In this document: piece after piece, positions 37,547 through 48,662 of the stretch | Layout: each line of letters opens with the position of its first letter | Numbering within the stretch: position 1 is the first letter of the stretch | NCBI GenBank assembly: GCA_024449915.1 | Contig: JAMZAV010000447.1 | Coordinates: forward strand, 620,001 to 684,000 | Direction of reading: 5' to 3' | DNA length: 64,000 nucleotides | Source of the DNA: Sweltsa coloradensis | Lineage: Eukaryota > Arthropoda > Insecta > Plecoptera > Chloroperlidae | Made by a program: the position numbers and the translations under genes | The notes under the pieces: generated by a model | What the model was told of the DNA's origin: nothing | Databases searched by the model: none | Seen by the model: only the letters and a program-made list of their open reading frames with translations

Positions 37547-37850
37547 TTCAAAGTCATCTGCCATCTTACTGGACGAACTCAGTCAGTTGTCATTGATACA
37601 ACAAGATCATCTTCTGAAAGCGTAACATCTGGAGTGCCGCAAGGTTCAATTTTGGGTCCACTACTCTTTACCCTGTTTGTGAATGACATACCGTCTTGTT
37701 TTATGTCATCGAGCTGTTTAATGTTTGCTGATGATCTTAAGATATATCGTCCAATACGAAGAGATGCCGACCGTGCCTGCCTACAGTCAGATCTGGACGC
37801 GCTTGCAGAGTGGTGCAGAACATGGAAGCTTAATCTAATGTATCTAAATG
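37547..37850 (+). pseudogene. Jockey/CR1-type reverse transcriptase fragment
   Basis: The frame reads HLTGRTQSVVI, then SGVPQGSILGPLLFTLFVND, LMFADDLKIYRPI and LAEWCRTWKL. These are the palm motifs, with an intact ADD, of a non-LTR reverse transcriptase. The frame is open through this segment. Both flanks are missing here. Confidence 0.85.
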
Positions 37851-38189
37851 TGCAGTATACGTTTACTACAAACAACTTGTTAATTTATTCTAACTCAATA
37901 CAATTTTGGAAAGAGTCACTAAAGTCAAGGATTATGTCTCAATCTCTGTCTATCATTTAGATCCCTTTCTAACATTTCCAAATCATTAGGTTGTTTTTCT
38001 TAGACGAACTCTTAAAGATTTCTCCAAAACACAATGCGGAAGTTGTCCTCTCGTGATGTTGGTCTTTCAAGTGCATATCACTTATTGAACCCATTAATAC
38101 TCATAATTACAGAATGTAGAAAGGTCCAACAGTGTTCATAAACATCATGCAATGTACGATCGTATCATTTTTGTTTATTGACAAGCATC

Positions 38190-38510
38190 TCTAACCGTTA
38201 GGTCTAATGCACCACTAAGTCAATTTGGGGTATCAGTTGGTGGACCATCGTCTGTTTCATGCCACGGTTAAGGTGTGAAGTGGGTTTCATACGTCGCCGG
38301 CGTCATTGTCTCGTCATCGTTCTGCTTCAGTCAGTCGTCGCGCTGGGGGGTCAGGGAAGGGGAAGTCACCTATGTATCTAGATTGCCGAGAGTCCTCTAG
38401 TTTCTATAAATAACTCACCATCGTTAATTCTATTTCGACGTGCATGATTCATTTAATGACTTTACATAGCAGAGCCATGCTTGGGCCATTCTACCCTGGA
38501 TCTATCATGG
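38190..38510 (+). repeat. Dispersed repeat R, copy 3 (diverged)
   Basis: It starts TAACCGTTAGGTCTAATGCA, CCACTAAG and ends GCAGAGCCATGCTTGGGCCA, with a TCGCCGGCGTCATTGTCTCG stretch between. The middle is more diverged than in copies 1 and 4. Confidence 0.55.
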
Positions 38511-38894
38511 TCAGAAATCTTTAACATTTTCCAAAAATTAGCTCTATGGTTTTGAAATGTAAAACGTGCTCTGAAATTATAATCATAACTAATGAATAAA
38601 TCCTCTTTAGTTACTCATTTAATTTATTGTAGTATTGAAATTTAAACATGTTTCGTTTTTGTAAGAAATGGTCACATTGTACATTAAAATCAATGCTAAT
38701 GTGTACATCATCTGCAAGCGGTAGATTTGACAGATTGGTAGCAGATCTACACTCATGACGTTAGCGAATAGAATTCTCTTATGCTAGAACCGAAGGACTT
38801 TTGACATTTTAACCTTTAAAAATTGAATATTAACAAACACTAGTTCAATTCTAGGAAATTAAATTTTAATTCAAACCTCCCAAACAACACGTCA

Positions 38895-39355
38895 TATAAC
38901 TTTTCAACCAGCTCTAAGTCATCCGACCTCCATAAAAATTCATGCATCAACAGATTGCAGCATTCATTTAATATGTTAAAACCTCTTGAAGGAACAGACA
39001 TTGATCTCTACTCACAAAATATTTTTAAATTTAAATCTGTGATCACTCAAGCTTTAGGATATTAACATTATAATTTACTCACTAGCTTATTTCCATTAGT
39101 CTCTTCTTTAATATGCATTTTTCATTTCTTTTCTTTCAAGAATATCTGTTATTAATTTTCATTGTTAATAATTTTGATAGTTTCACATTTAAATTGATAA
39201 TTTCAAATATTTTAAAGAGTTACATGTATTATTTTATGTATATTGTATATTTTAATGTCAATTCGTTATGTTTTCTATCCATTAGGCTATGCTATGATTT
39301 GCACTTGTGGAGTATTTGTACTCTGTTGTAATATGCATGATGATAAATAAATAAA
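38895..39355 (+). pseudogene. Jockey/CR1-type LINE C-terminus and tail
   Basis: The frame ends KNSCINRLQHSFNML, then DIDLYSQNIFKFKSVITQAL and a stop at 39062. This is the usual C-terminal end of such LINEs. The tail closes with GATGATAAATAAATAAA. It is probably the same insertion as 37547-37850, split by about 1 kb that includes repeat R copy 3. Confidence 0.6.
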
Positions 39356-40891
39356 CCTATAAATCACCACAAAGCCTTGCTCATGTGGGCATTCACCTTT
39401 GTATGTAAATCAATGTTTCTTTCTATGTAATGTATTTTTTATATCACGAAGTTGAATAAAAGCGTTCTAAATCTGAAAAATCTGAATTAAATGTATCTCA
39501 TTGATAAGCATGCTCTAAGTAATTGTAACCACGAATACGATACAAAAGATCATCATGTTTCTGACAGGTGCAGCTTTGGTGTATTGCAACGAATTTTTTT
39601 CCCATTTTATATTTCTATCGTCAGCAATCATGTCTCTCCACACATCTTCCCTGCAGCTCTTTCCTCCGCTATGGTCTCCTAGAAAATTGTCCGAACAGTT
39701 GAGCAGGCGAGCCACGTGTTGAGTACCCGGTTGTTCTTGAATTAGATTTTAATAAGTAATACCTTATCTATAAATTATTTATATGATAAAACCAGAATGT
39801 GCATTGAGCAAGGCGTCAGTCTAACCAGTTAACTAATAATACAAATCGTACCCTATCTTAGAATGTTTAGCTATTTTCAGCTTTGAAGCTACCGACGCGT
39901 TGTATTTTGGCTCATGTTAACATAAATAAGTCAGGTTCAAGTCTGATGAGATGAGCGAAACGAAGCCGTTTCACATCAGAGAGTAAAAGTAGAAATAGTG
40001 CGATTGGATTATTATGGCGAAGAAACATTTATTATTTATTTTAATTTAATTGTTTATCCTTGTCATAACATTTAACAACGACAAGAAACGGCGTCGACGA
40101 TAGCAAATATTTTGCTAAAACACTAAAATCTATGAAGAAATCTCGTGCCGCGAAGTGCTCTTAATTGCACAAGGTGGGAAATGACTCACTCACTGATGGG
40201 CAGTCTTTGAGGGCGGGCGATAGGTCGTTCCATGGGTGAACAACCTGGAAAGCACGGTTAGGTTGTGCATGATATAGGCCCTAGCTACATAGTGTCAGGA
40301 TTGCCGCTGGCGAGAATCATCCCGAAGGCGAAATCAGCCTTGAGTGCTAGCGATCAGCCACCTGTAGCAAGTAGACTGTAACAAAAGTTTCTTTCTGTGA
40401 TATTAGGGAGCGAAGCTCTCTTCCGTGTGTCATTCTGCAGTTCTTACGATATAATCCAAGAAACACCACGTCCGATTGACATACGTTTTTGTTGACATTG
40501 CAGCTTTAGCTTCACCCAAAATCTTCATCTAAATATCAGCACCCCCACTAACGAGTTTGGATGCCCGAACAGAATGTTGTAGTTGAATTTCTTTATCAAA
40601 ATATTATAGAGAATTTGAAAAAAGAAACACACAAAAATAACAATTTGGTATGTAAACACAGGATATAAAAACAAGTAATAATTAATTATTGTTGGAAAGT
40701 AGACCTACTATTTTTTTTTTTTTTTACTGTAACAAGTTATTTTTTATTGACTACTGCGCAAGAATTGCATCAGAAGCTGTTCCAAGTTTTTACACCTCTT
40801 TTTTAAGCATAGGCTACACACATGTTTGAAGTATTCTCCGAAGGCCATTATCATCAAGGCTTAGCCTTAAAAATCATCTAGCTTATGATTA
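39356..40891. other. Intergenic, no gene; one perfect hairpin
   Basis: A hairpin at about 39936-39981 pairs TCTGATG with CATCAGA and GAAACG with CGTTTC. Otherwise no boundaries are recognised. Confidence 0.4.
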
Positions 40892-41494
40892 TTGGATGAG
40901 CGTAGCGAGCGAAGCGAGTGAAGCGAAGACTTCAATTTCACTGACCCCCCAAAAAATTTAGCTCGGGTGTTTTTTGTTTTTTTTTTGTTTGTATTTTTGT
41001 CTGTTTGTTCGCTCTCTACCGGGCAAACGGCATATGCGATCTTGATGAAAATTTGACAGGACCTTCGAAATCTCTGAACTTAGACTTGCTACGTTTTTGG
41101 GTACAATCGAAGAAATATTTCTCATGAATATCGTATTTTTACGATTTTTTTCGATTTTTTGTGCGATATTTTCGTGACATTTGGGCCAATTCTGACCAAA
41201 CGGGTGGGGCTACAACGTTCATATTATACATGGACATTAAGGTTATGGTGATGTAGTACATTTTGAAAGAAAAAGTTGAAAAAGTTAGCCAGAATCCATA
41301 GAAATAAAGCTTTTAATATAAGTTTTTTACGGTAAATAATACCAATTGACAAGAAACAATAGAAACTTGACAACAATCACCTACAATTCGTAGGCAACAA
41401 AACAAAGCACTTGCAAAAGTAAAGATATCCCACGCAAACTAAAAACTATAAAAAGCTCATCCATCAACGCGGCGGGACTTTAGCGTTTTCCTAG
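40892..41494 (+). mobile_element. Helentron-like element A2 (complete)
   Basis: It starts TTGGATGAGCGTAGCGAGCG and ends GCGTTTTCCTAG before T, with the AACGC/GCGTT stem. It is closely similar to A1 but has a single copy of the internal GACCAAAC block. Confidence 0.8.
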
Positions 41495-41552
41495 TTGTAT
41501 ATACACGTTGGCGAGGTAAACAATGTTTTTGTTAGTGGGTTGGTTAATTTGT

Positions 41553-41870
41553 GTAAGGGTGCGCCAACCGTTAGGTTATTATGCACCACTCTAGCCTATA
41601 GGGGATGTTGGGAGGAAAATACCATGCTAGTCAGAACCAGCCACGGGTAGAGGGAGGAAAGGGGGAGTCTCCCTCGTGGGTTAATCATCATTCGTATTGT
41701 CGTCGGTGTCGTCGTCGTCGGCGAGGAGGTCGTCAAGGGGAAGGGAGGCCAGAACTCGCCTCTAGTTTCGGTGATTAATATACTCCCCTAGTTACTATTT
41801 ATAGCTGATGTTTGCGAGATGGATTTTGCCTCTTTCTTCGTCTTTTACGATTAGCAGAGTCACGCTGAAG
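41553..41870 (+). repeat. Dispersed repeat R, copy 4
   Basis: It begins GTGCGCCAACCGTTAGGTTA, carries CACTCTAGCCTATAGGGGAT and CAGAACCAGCCACGGGTAG, and ends GCAGAGTCACGCTGAAG. The GTCGTCGTCGTCGGCG stretch is longest in this copy. Confidence 0.7.
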
Positions 41871-42009
41871 AGTATAGTACAATCGCTTACGGTAGTGACA
41901 TAGATTACAGAATTTAGTTGTTCATGGAAGGAAAGCGCCCAACGCTTTTAATTTCCGAGTAAGACAGAAATTTGTTGGGCGAAAATTTATTTTTTACTTT
42001 TTAGTACAT

Positions 42010-42357
42010 TTAACCCTAAGCGTTTTTTTTTTTTTTTAAAAAAATCAATTTTTAGTGCGATATTTACGTGACATTTGGGCTGATTCTGACCAAACGGGTG
42101 GGGCTACAACGTTCATGGTGATGTATTGCTTTCTGAATGAAAAAAATTGAAAAAGTTAACCAGAATCCATAGAATACAGGTTTTAATATGAGTTTTTTTA
42201 GGTTTATAATAACAATTAACATGTAACAGTAGAAACTTGACAACAATCACCTACAATGCATTCAAAAAGCACTTGCAAAAGAAAAGTGGTCCTATGCAAA
42301 CTAAAAACTTACAAAAAAGCTCATCCATCAACGCGGCGGGACTAAGCGTTTTCCTAG
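42010..42357 (+). mobile_element. Helentron-like element A3 (5' truncated)
   Basis: It has the body words GACCAAACGGGTGGGGCTAC and the 3' end CATCAACGCGGCGGGACTAA, GCGTTTTCCTAG. The 5' TTGGATGAGCG end is absent. Confidence 0.7.
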
Positions 42358-45009
42358 TATTGGATATGGATATGATCAATACAATCGTGTTATGTATGTA
42401 ACCCTGTTTTGTTTCTGCATGAGGTTTACTTGCCACTGAAATTATATATTACACTACTGCATGCAAGTCTCATTCATGTTTATTTATCTCGCATGCTTTG
42501 CGTTGTATTAATGAGAAATCTAAAAAAAAACTTTGTCGTTTCTAAGAGACTTTTACCGCATACAAGTCTTATTAATGTTTATCTTTATCTGGCATGCATT
42601 GTATAAGTTAGTATTAATAAGAAAAGAAAAAAATCATTATCGTTTCAAAGATATTTTTACTGCTTTCTCATTAATGTTTATCTATAGTAGGCTTGATATG
42701 TATGTGATTTACCATTGTACTTTTTTGGAAAACGAAACATATCAGCTATACAAATGGAAACGGTAAATAAATAATTATGTTACCGACATATAGAATTTTA
42801 TTCGGGGGGCGAATTCGATACCCGTCAACGGCAATCCCGACTGAAATTTGTTCCAATATTTGCAAGGGATTTAGTCCTTGGACATTCCCTTCACAACTAC
42901 CTTAAATTTACTCAAAAATATTTACTTCTCTGAAGAGAAACATACACATACACTTGTCTCTAGACAGGTTTCTCAAGAGATTAAAACATAAATGCGATGT
43001 GTTGTAAAACTCTAGATCTTGATAAAAAAAAATCACGTTGGAATGATTACCATCTAAAGAAACTGTCTATAGTTTGTCTGTAACATCCACAAGTCTTGTT
43101 ATTATTTTCATGTTAAGTTTTTCCCCCAGATAAACCTTGTAATCATATCTTGTAGCCCAGGTCATTAGGGATCCGAATTAGCATAAGTACTCGCGTATAT
43201 TAAGCAATTGCTCAAGAACGATTGTATGTCACGTGCAACGCATATCAGTCAGGTTTACTGAAGGACGTTCCTCACCGTATTTACGTAGTTTTGTATTTTA
43301 TAACCAACTTTTTTTTTCTTCATTCATCTGGGGCTTTTAGCCGTTTTTATATAGATACTATTGTTGTTCAATTTTTTAGTACTTGTTCATGATTTGTATA
43401 ACGTATTTGTGTTTTGTTGTATTTTGTATTTTGAATTATTTAGTTTTAGTTACCTATAACACTTGTGGGTTAATAGGCCTACCTGTTGTTAGAGATCAAC
43501 AAATAAAAAAATAATGCTATTTATTTATTTAACGTAAATCCTAATCAGTTACAAAGGAGGGCTACTTATACTCGACACTCACAATTAACTAATAATTATT
43601 TGAAAATGACTGAAAAAATAATTGATTTTTACTTTTTTGATTTTTGTTTAAAAATCCAAAGGTGACTGTTTCCGTGAGTCGTTTTTAGGCTAATTAACTA
43701 TACATATAATTGATTATCTATTACTATAAGGCTGTCCACGTATGCTTTCTTGATAACTATAATTATGAAAGTTTCATATACCGGTACACGTACGTCGTAT
43801 TCTTCCTGGGCGATCGAATAGATATCTGTGAACTTCAAATTGTGTCCTATTGTATTTCTCAGCCCTTTCAGTACTTTATTTTTCCGTTCTAACTAGGTAA
43901 TTTTAAACGTATAATTCAAATTCACCATTTTTTCCAAGAATTTTAGTATTTTTAAAATATTTTATTTCGTGATTTTTAATGAATTTTGGGATATTTTGAT
44001 TTTGAATAAAAGCTAAATTTTAAGTTAAGATGTTAATTATTATAAGTGCATTCCTAAATCAAGATTCTTTCTGAATGTTTTGCATATTTTGGATTTTGTG
44101 TACCTCAAATACATGCAAAACTAGAGACAAATCAAATTTCCGTAACAAACCACAATTTTCTTGTTTTAGCTGTTTTTTTTTTGCAGAAGTGTATTTTCAA
44201 TCTTCGATAATAAAAGGTAGCGTTTGTACAATTGGCCTGGGCCCTGGGATAAAAAAAAATGTTTATTAATCTCCCCAAAAATAAATTGGGGTATATAATC
44301 GAAAAACCCCTTTGTTTACAAAGTTGGTGTACACAATTGAGGCCACAGAAACTGAAAGGGTTAAGACTCCCAAGTATGTGGCAATGTGGTCAAAAATCAC
44401 AAAACCTTTTCATGTTAGTAGTAATATTTGCTCTTTGTAACCGATGACATTCTCATGTGTACCTTTCTGCTGTGCGTTAAATATTTGTCGCCTCTGCGTC
44501 TTCATGTCACCAATAATTTCTTCACGCTCAAGGTTAGTAGGTTATGATAACACTACATTACTCCGTGATTCCTGTGGGTACCGCACAGTAATTTAAAAAG
44601 TATGTCGTCTTGTGTCAAAAACGGTATCAATTAATACAGGTGGTATCACTGGTCAGGCCCATCCTTCAAAAGAGAACAAGACAATAGTCAGAAATTCTGG
44701 CTCAAGTTTTTGTCAGTGAATGCTGTAACACCTTTGGACCCCCCCCCCCCCCCTCCCAATCGTCACACTCTACCTAAGTATGGGGGTATGTATATCAAAA
44801 GTCACCTAAAGAGGGGGGAGGAAAATTTTTCGAAAGGAGTTATACACACCTTATATGCATTGAGATGAGCATCCATCACCCAACGAGATGGTCAGGTTCC
44901 TACGAAAAATGTATTAATTCTCATTATTTCTCAGTCGTGTTATCTTTTAGCATCTAATTCACATTCATGGGGATCTTTTAGTATCTCGGTCAATATTTTA
45001 TTTTTATTT
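42358..45009. other. Intergenic, repeat fragments only
   Basis: It holds a family-T SINE fragment (42795-42910), a weak LINE-tail trace (43520-43570), the repeat block at 43600-43770 and a 15-base C run (44739-44753). No gene is recognised. Confidence 0.4.
42795..42910 (+). mobile_element. SINE family T fragment
   Basis: CGATACCCGTCAACGGCAAT, CCCGACTGAAATTTGTTCC and GGACATTCCCTTC parallel 35490-35620 with deletions. Confidence 0.45.
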
Positions 45010-45083
45010 TTGGATGAGCGTAGCGAGCGTAGCGAGCGAAGCGAAGATTCCATTTCACTACACTGGAGAAAAAAATCCGGAAT

Positions 45084-45120
<37 letters not shown>

Positions 45121-45784
45121 TATTTTTGTGTGTCTGTGAACACGATTCCGGCTAAACCAATACTCCAATTGCGATGAAATTTTATGGAGGTCTATGAAAT
45201 CTCTGAACGAAGAACTGCACGGGGGAAAAATCGATCGAAAAATTATTTCTCATGAAAATCGCAATTTTACGATTTTTTTCGATTTTTAACAAAATTCTTC
45301 GATTTATAACACCTGCATGATTTGTCCGATTGTAATAATTTTTTCACACAACCTTTATTTTATGAATTGATATATTCGTGTGAATTTTGAGCGTTATCGA
45401 AAGATAAATTTCTTTAAAAAATCGCAATTTTTGGAATTTTTTTTATTTTCAAATTTCTTTGGCTTATAGCACCTACATGCTTTATCCGATCGTAATGATT
45501 TTTTCACAGAACCTTAATTTCATGAATTTATATATTCGTGTGAAATCTGAGCGCAATCGAAAAATTATTTGTTATGAAAATCGAAATTTTACGATTTTTT
45601 TCTTTTTTTAAATTACGAATAATTAAAAAAAATTAAAATTAAAGTTTATTTTTTATTTAATTTAAATTAATTTAAAAAAAATCAACTAAGTAATGATTTT
45701 TTCACAGTACAACAGAAAATCCGCATAACACTTGGCTACTCAATGCACCAATTACGCTCATCCAACAACGCGGCGGGACTTAAC
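45010..45784 (+). mobile_element. Helentron-like element B5, 3' end cut short
   Basis: It starts TTGGATGAGCGTAGCGAGCG and follows the B body through an uninterrupted T run (45086-45119) to CAACAACGCGGCGGGACTTA. There the normal AAGCGTTTTCCTAG end is replaced by ACGGCGAAGATCCC. It is closely similar to B3 in inverse orientation. Confidence 0.75.
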
Positions 45785-45973
45785 GGCGAAGATCCCAGAG
45801 AACTCGTTTCGTCGCTGGGATTTTGATTGACAGGGGGTGTGAAAGTAGGACCGTACTTTTGCTCCTACGTCAGCAAGTTTTGGGCCAATCATGGGTAGGT
45901 TTCTAGTTTCTGTGCAGTAGTCTTTTGTTATTTCAAATATTTATTGACAAGCAGTGAGCTATTCAGCTAGCTG

Positions 45974-46541
45974 GACCTTCCTGGCCCGAGCAGAGTGGAC
46001 AAGAGGTAGATCGTATCTATCTAACAGTCGCTCGACCCTTCTATTGATGGTCTCGAAACCATCCAATTAAATTATTTTCGCTTGAATAGAGTTAAATCCT
46101 TCCTTCCTTTCATTACGTAAACTGTTGTAATTTACCTTTTAAATGCCCTTTAATGTTGAAGAATTTTAGCTTAAATGTTTCACTGAAGTAAAATCAACAC
46201 GAAAATGTTTTTGAATGCTAAAAATTGATTGAAAACTAAGAACTTAACAGTATAATATACAACATACTTCTTCATCAGAAATGCTAAGAATATTTTGTAA
46301 ACATTGTTAGTTCTCAATCAATTTTTTGCGTTTAAAAACATTTTCGTGTTGATTTTATTTCAGGGAAACATTAAAGTTAAATTCATTAACATTTAAGAAC
46401 ATTTAAAAGGTAAATAACAACAGTTTATGTAATGAAAAGAAAATTAATTTATCTCTATTCAAGGGTTTAGAGACCATCAATAGAAGGGTCGAGGATAGGT
46501 AAGATCTAAATCTTGTGCACTCTGCCCATCGGAGGAAGGTG
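45974..46541. repeat. 570 bp palindrome (foldback) with ~265 bp arms
   Basis: The left arm 45974-46250 and right arm 46305-46541 are inverted copies. Matching pieces include GACCCTTCTATTGATGGTCT versus its complement, TTACCTTTTAAATG versus CATTTAAAAGGTAA, and ACACGAAAATGTTTTTGAA versus TTAAAAACATTTTCGTGT. The spacer is only about 55 bases. It has no open frame. Confidence 0.8.
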
Positions 46542-46664
46542 GTGGTGAGGAGGAAATTCCTGGTACCTGCGGACCAATCTTCCCGTGAAGTCCACTTTAG
46601 TCTGTCACTCTCGGCCTATTATGAGCACAATAGCCTCAATGTACCTGATCTGCTTCTGGAGCAT

Positions 46665-47470
46665 CTTCACCCATTTCAAATCTATTGTGATGAAAATAAT
46701 TTATGCAGCGAAATATTTTTTTTATAATTGCCAATATTTAATAACGTGGTTCAAATGAGTAGCTTGAGTTTTGAAATGCGCTCTTTTCCCTAGTGTCTAC
46801 GATCAAAACTGACTGAAATATATAAAGATTACTTTTTTATTATAAAAATATATTATAGAATCATTATCCGTAACTCAGTCAGTTTTTATCGTAGAATTTC
46901 GTCCAAAAAAATGAAATTCAAGATACACGCTTAATATTTTAACAACGTAATTAGATTTTTGCAATTAAACAAAAACAATCAATACATAAATGTATAAATA
47001 GAACAATAGAACTGGAAGAGAAGACAGCAGGACAAAAAACCCCAACTTCCTGAGAACTTCCTTCAAAGATTCCACCCATAGATAACAAAAACACACTGGA
47101 CCCTGCTAAATAAAGAGGAGCGCCTTCACCCATTTCAAATCTATTGTGATGAAAATAATTTATTAAGCGATTTTTTTTTTTTTATAATTGCAAATATTTA
47201 ATAACGTGGTTCAAATGTGTGGCTTGAGTTATGAAATGCGATTTTCCCCCTAGTGTCTACGATCAAAACTGACTGAAATATATAAAGATTACTTTTTTAT
47301 TATTATAATATGTTATAGAAGCATTATCCGTAACTCAGTCAGTTTTTATCATAGAATTTTGTCCAAAAAAATGAAATTCAAGACACGCGCTTAATATTTT
47401 AACAACATTATTAGATATTTGCAATTAAACAAAAAATATCAAAAAATTAATAGAACAATAGAACAGGAAG
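46665..47470. repeat. Tandem duplication (period 459) carrying a MITE
   Basis: Two direct copies start CTTCACCCATTTCAAATC at 46665 and 47124 and match for about 340 bases, at roughly 90 percent by eye. Each contains a 100-bp MITE (46796-46895 and 47256-47355). The intervening 120 bases differ. Confidence 0.8.
46796..46895. mobile_element. 100-bp MITE (duplicated at 47256-47355)
   Basis: The ends TCTACGATCAAAACTGACTG and CAGTCAGTTTTTATCGTAGA are inverted repeats of 20 bases with one mismatch. The second copy at 47256-47355 was made by the surrounding duplication, not by transposition. Confidence 0.65.
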
Positions 47471-47985
47471 AGAATACAATAGGTATAAAACCCTCAGCTT
47501 CTAGGATGGTCTATTTTACGACTACACGCGACAAGCCTTCAATATGCATTTACAGTAGAGTGGGGGGGGGGGGGGGGGGGGGGAAATTGAGGAAGGAAAA
47601 ATGCACACAGAGAGTGTTTAGTATTGTTTTATCTCCATGCATCACCCTCACGTCTCGATTAGCACCGTTGCCAAAATATGAGACGCAACGCCGAAATATT
47701 ATCAAAATCATCACAAAGAGTGAATGAGTTGGTAAATAGGTAGTTGGAATGAAATTCATTACAATCAATTTCTTGTAATTCCTTATCTGTGACCATCCTT
47801 GTACCATGATCTGTGACCATACTTTTATTGTAATTAATTATAAAAAAGCAAACATCAGGGGATTTAATTTCGTAATTGACTACAAATTAGAACAAATCTC
47901 AACATTTTTTTTAAACTGATAAATACGCCATATGCAATGCGTAAACTCCGGGACAAATATAATTGTTACTATCGGTATATATTTA
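47471..47985. other. Intergenic with a 22-base G run
   Basis: An uninterrupted G tract covers 47562-47583. No gene or element boundary is seen. Confidence 0.4.
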
Positions 47986-48662
47986 TTGGATGAGCGAAGC
48001 GAAGACTTCAATTTGACTTTGTGTTTGTTTGTTTGTTTTTTACTTACGTTACCCCAAGAAAAATAGCTCGGGTGTTTTGTTTTTGTTAGTTTTTTTGTCT
48101 GTTTGTTCGCTCTCTACCGGGCAAACGGCATGCGATCTTGATGAAAATTGGAGGGGACTTGAAATCTCTGAACTTAGAGCTGTATTGTTTTTGGGTACAA
48201 TCGAAGAAGTATTTCTCATAAATATCGTACTTTTACGATTTTTTTTTTGATTTTTAGTGCGATATTTTCGTGATATTTGGCAAACGGCTACTCCGATATT
48301 GATGAAACTTTTTAGGAACATTTAAAATCACTGAAATCATATATGTTATGATTTTAGAGACATTATAAAAAAATATTTCTTATAGAAATCGTACTTTTAA
48401 GATTTTTTCTCCGGTTTTTAAAACAATATTATCATGATTTTTGGGCCGATTTTGACCAAATGGGTGGGGCTACAATGTTCATATTTTAAATTGACATAAA
48501 TATTATGGTGATTTAGTACCTCTTGAAAGAAAAAGTTGGTCAAAATTCATAGAAATAAAGGTTTTAATATAAGTCTTTTACTGGTGTATAATGAACAAGT
48601 AATATCAAGTAATTTCGTGATATTTGGGCCGATTTTGACCAAGCGGGTCCGGGGCTACAACG

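Noticed and set aside
39936..39985. CTGATGAG...GCGAAAC resembles a hammerhead ribozyme core
   Set aside because: Stem II would have a single pair and the sequences that should form stem I are not complementary. A simple hairpin (TCTGATG/CATCAGA) explains the conservation of both words.
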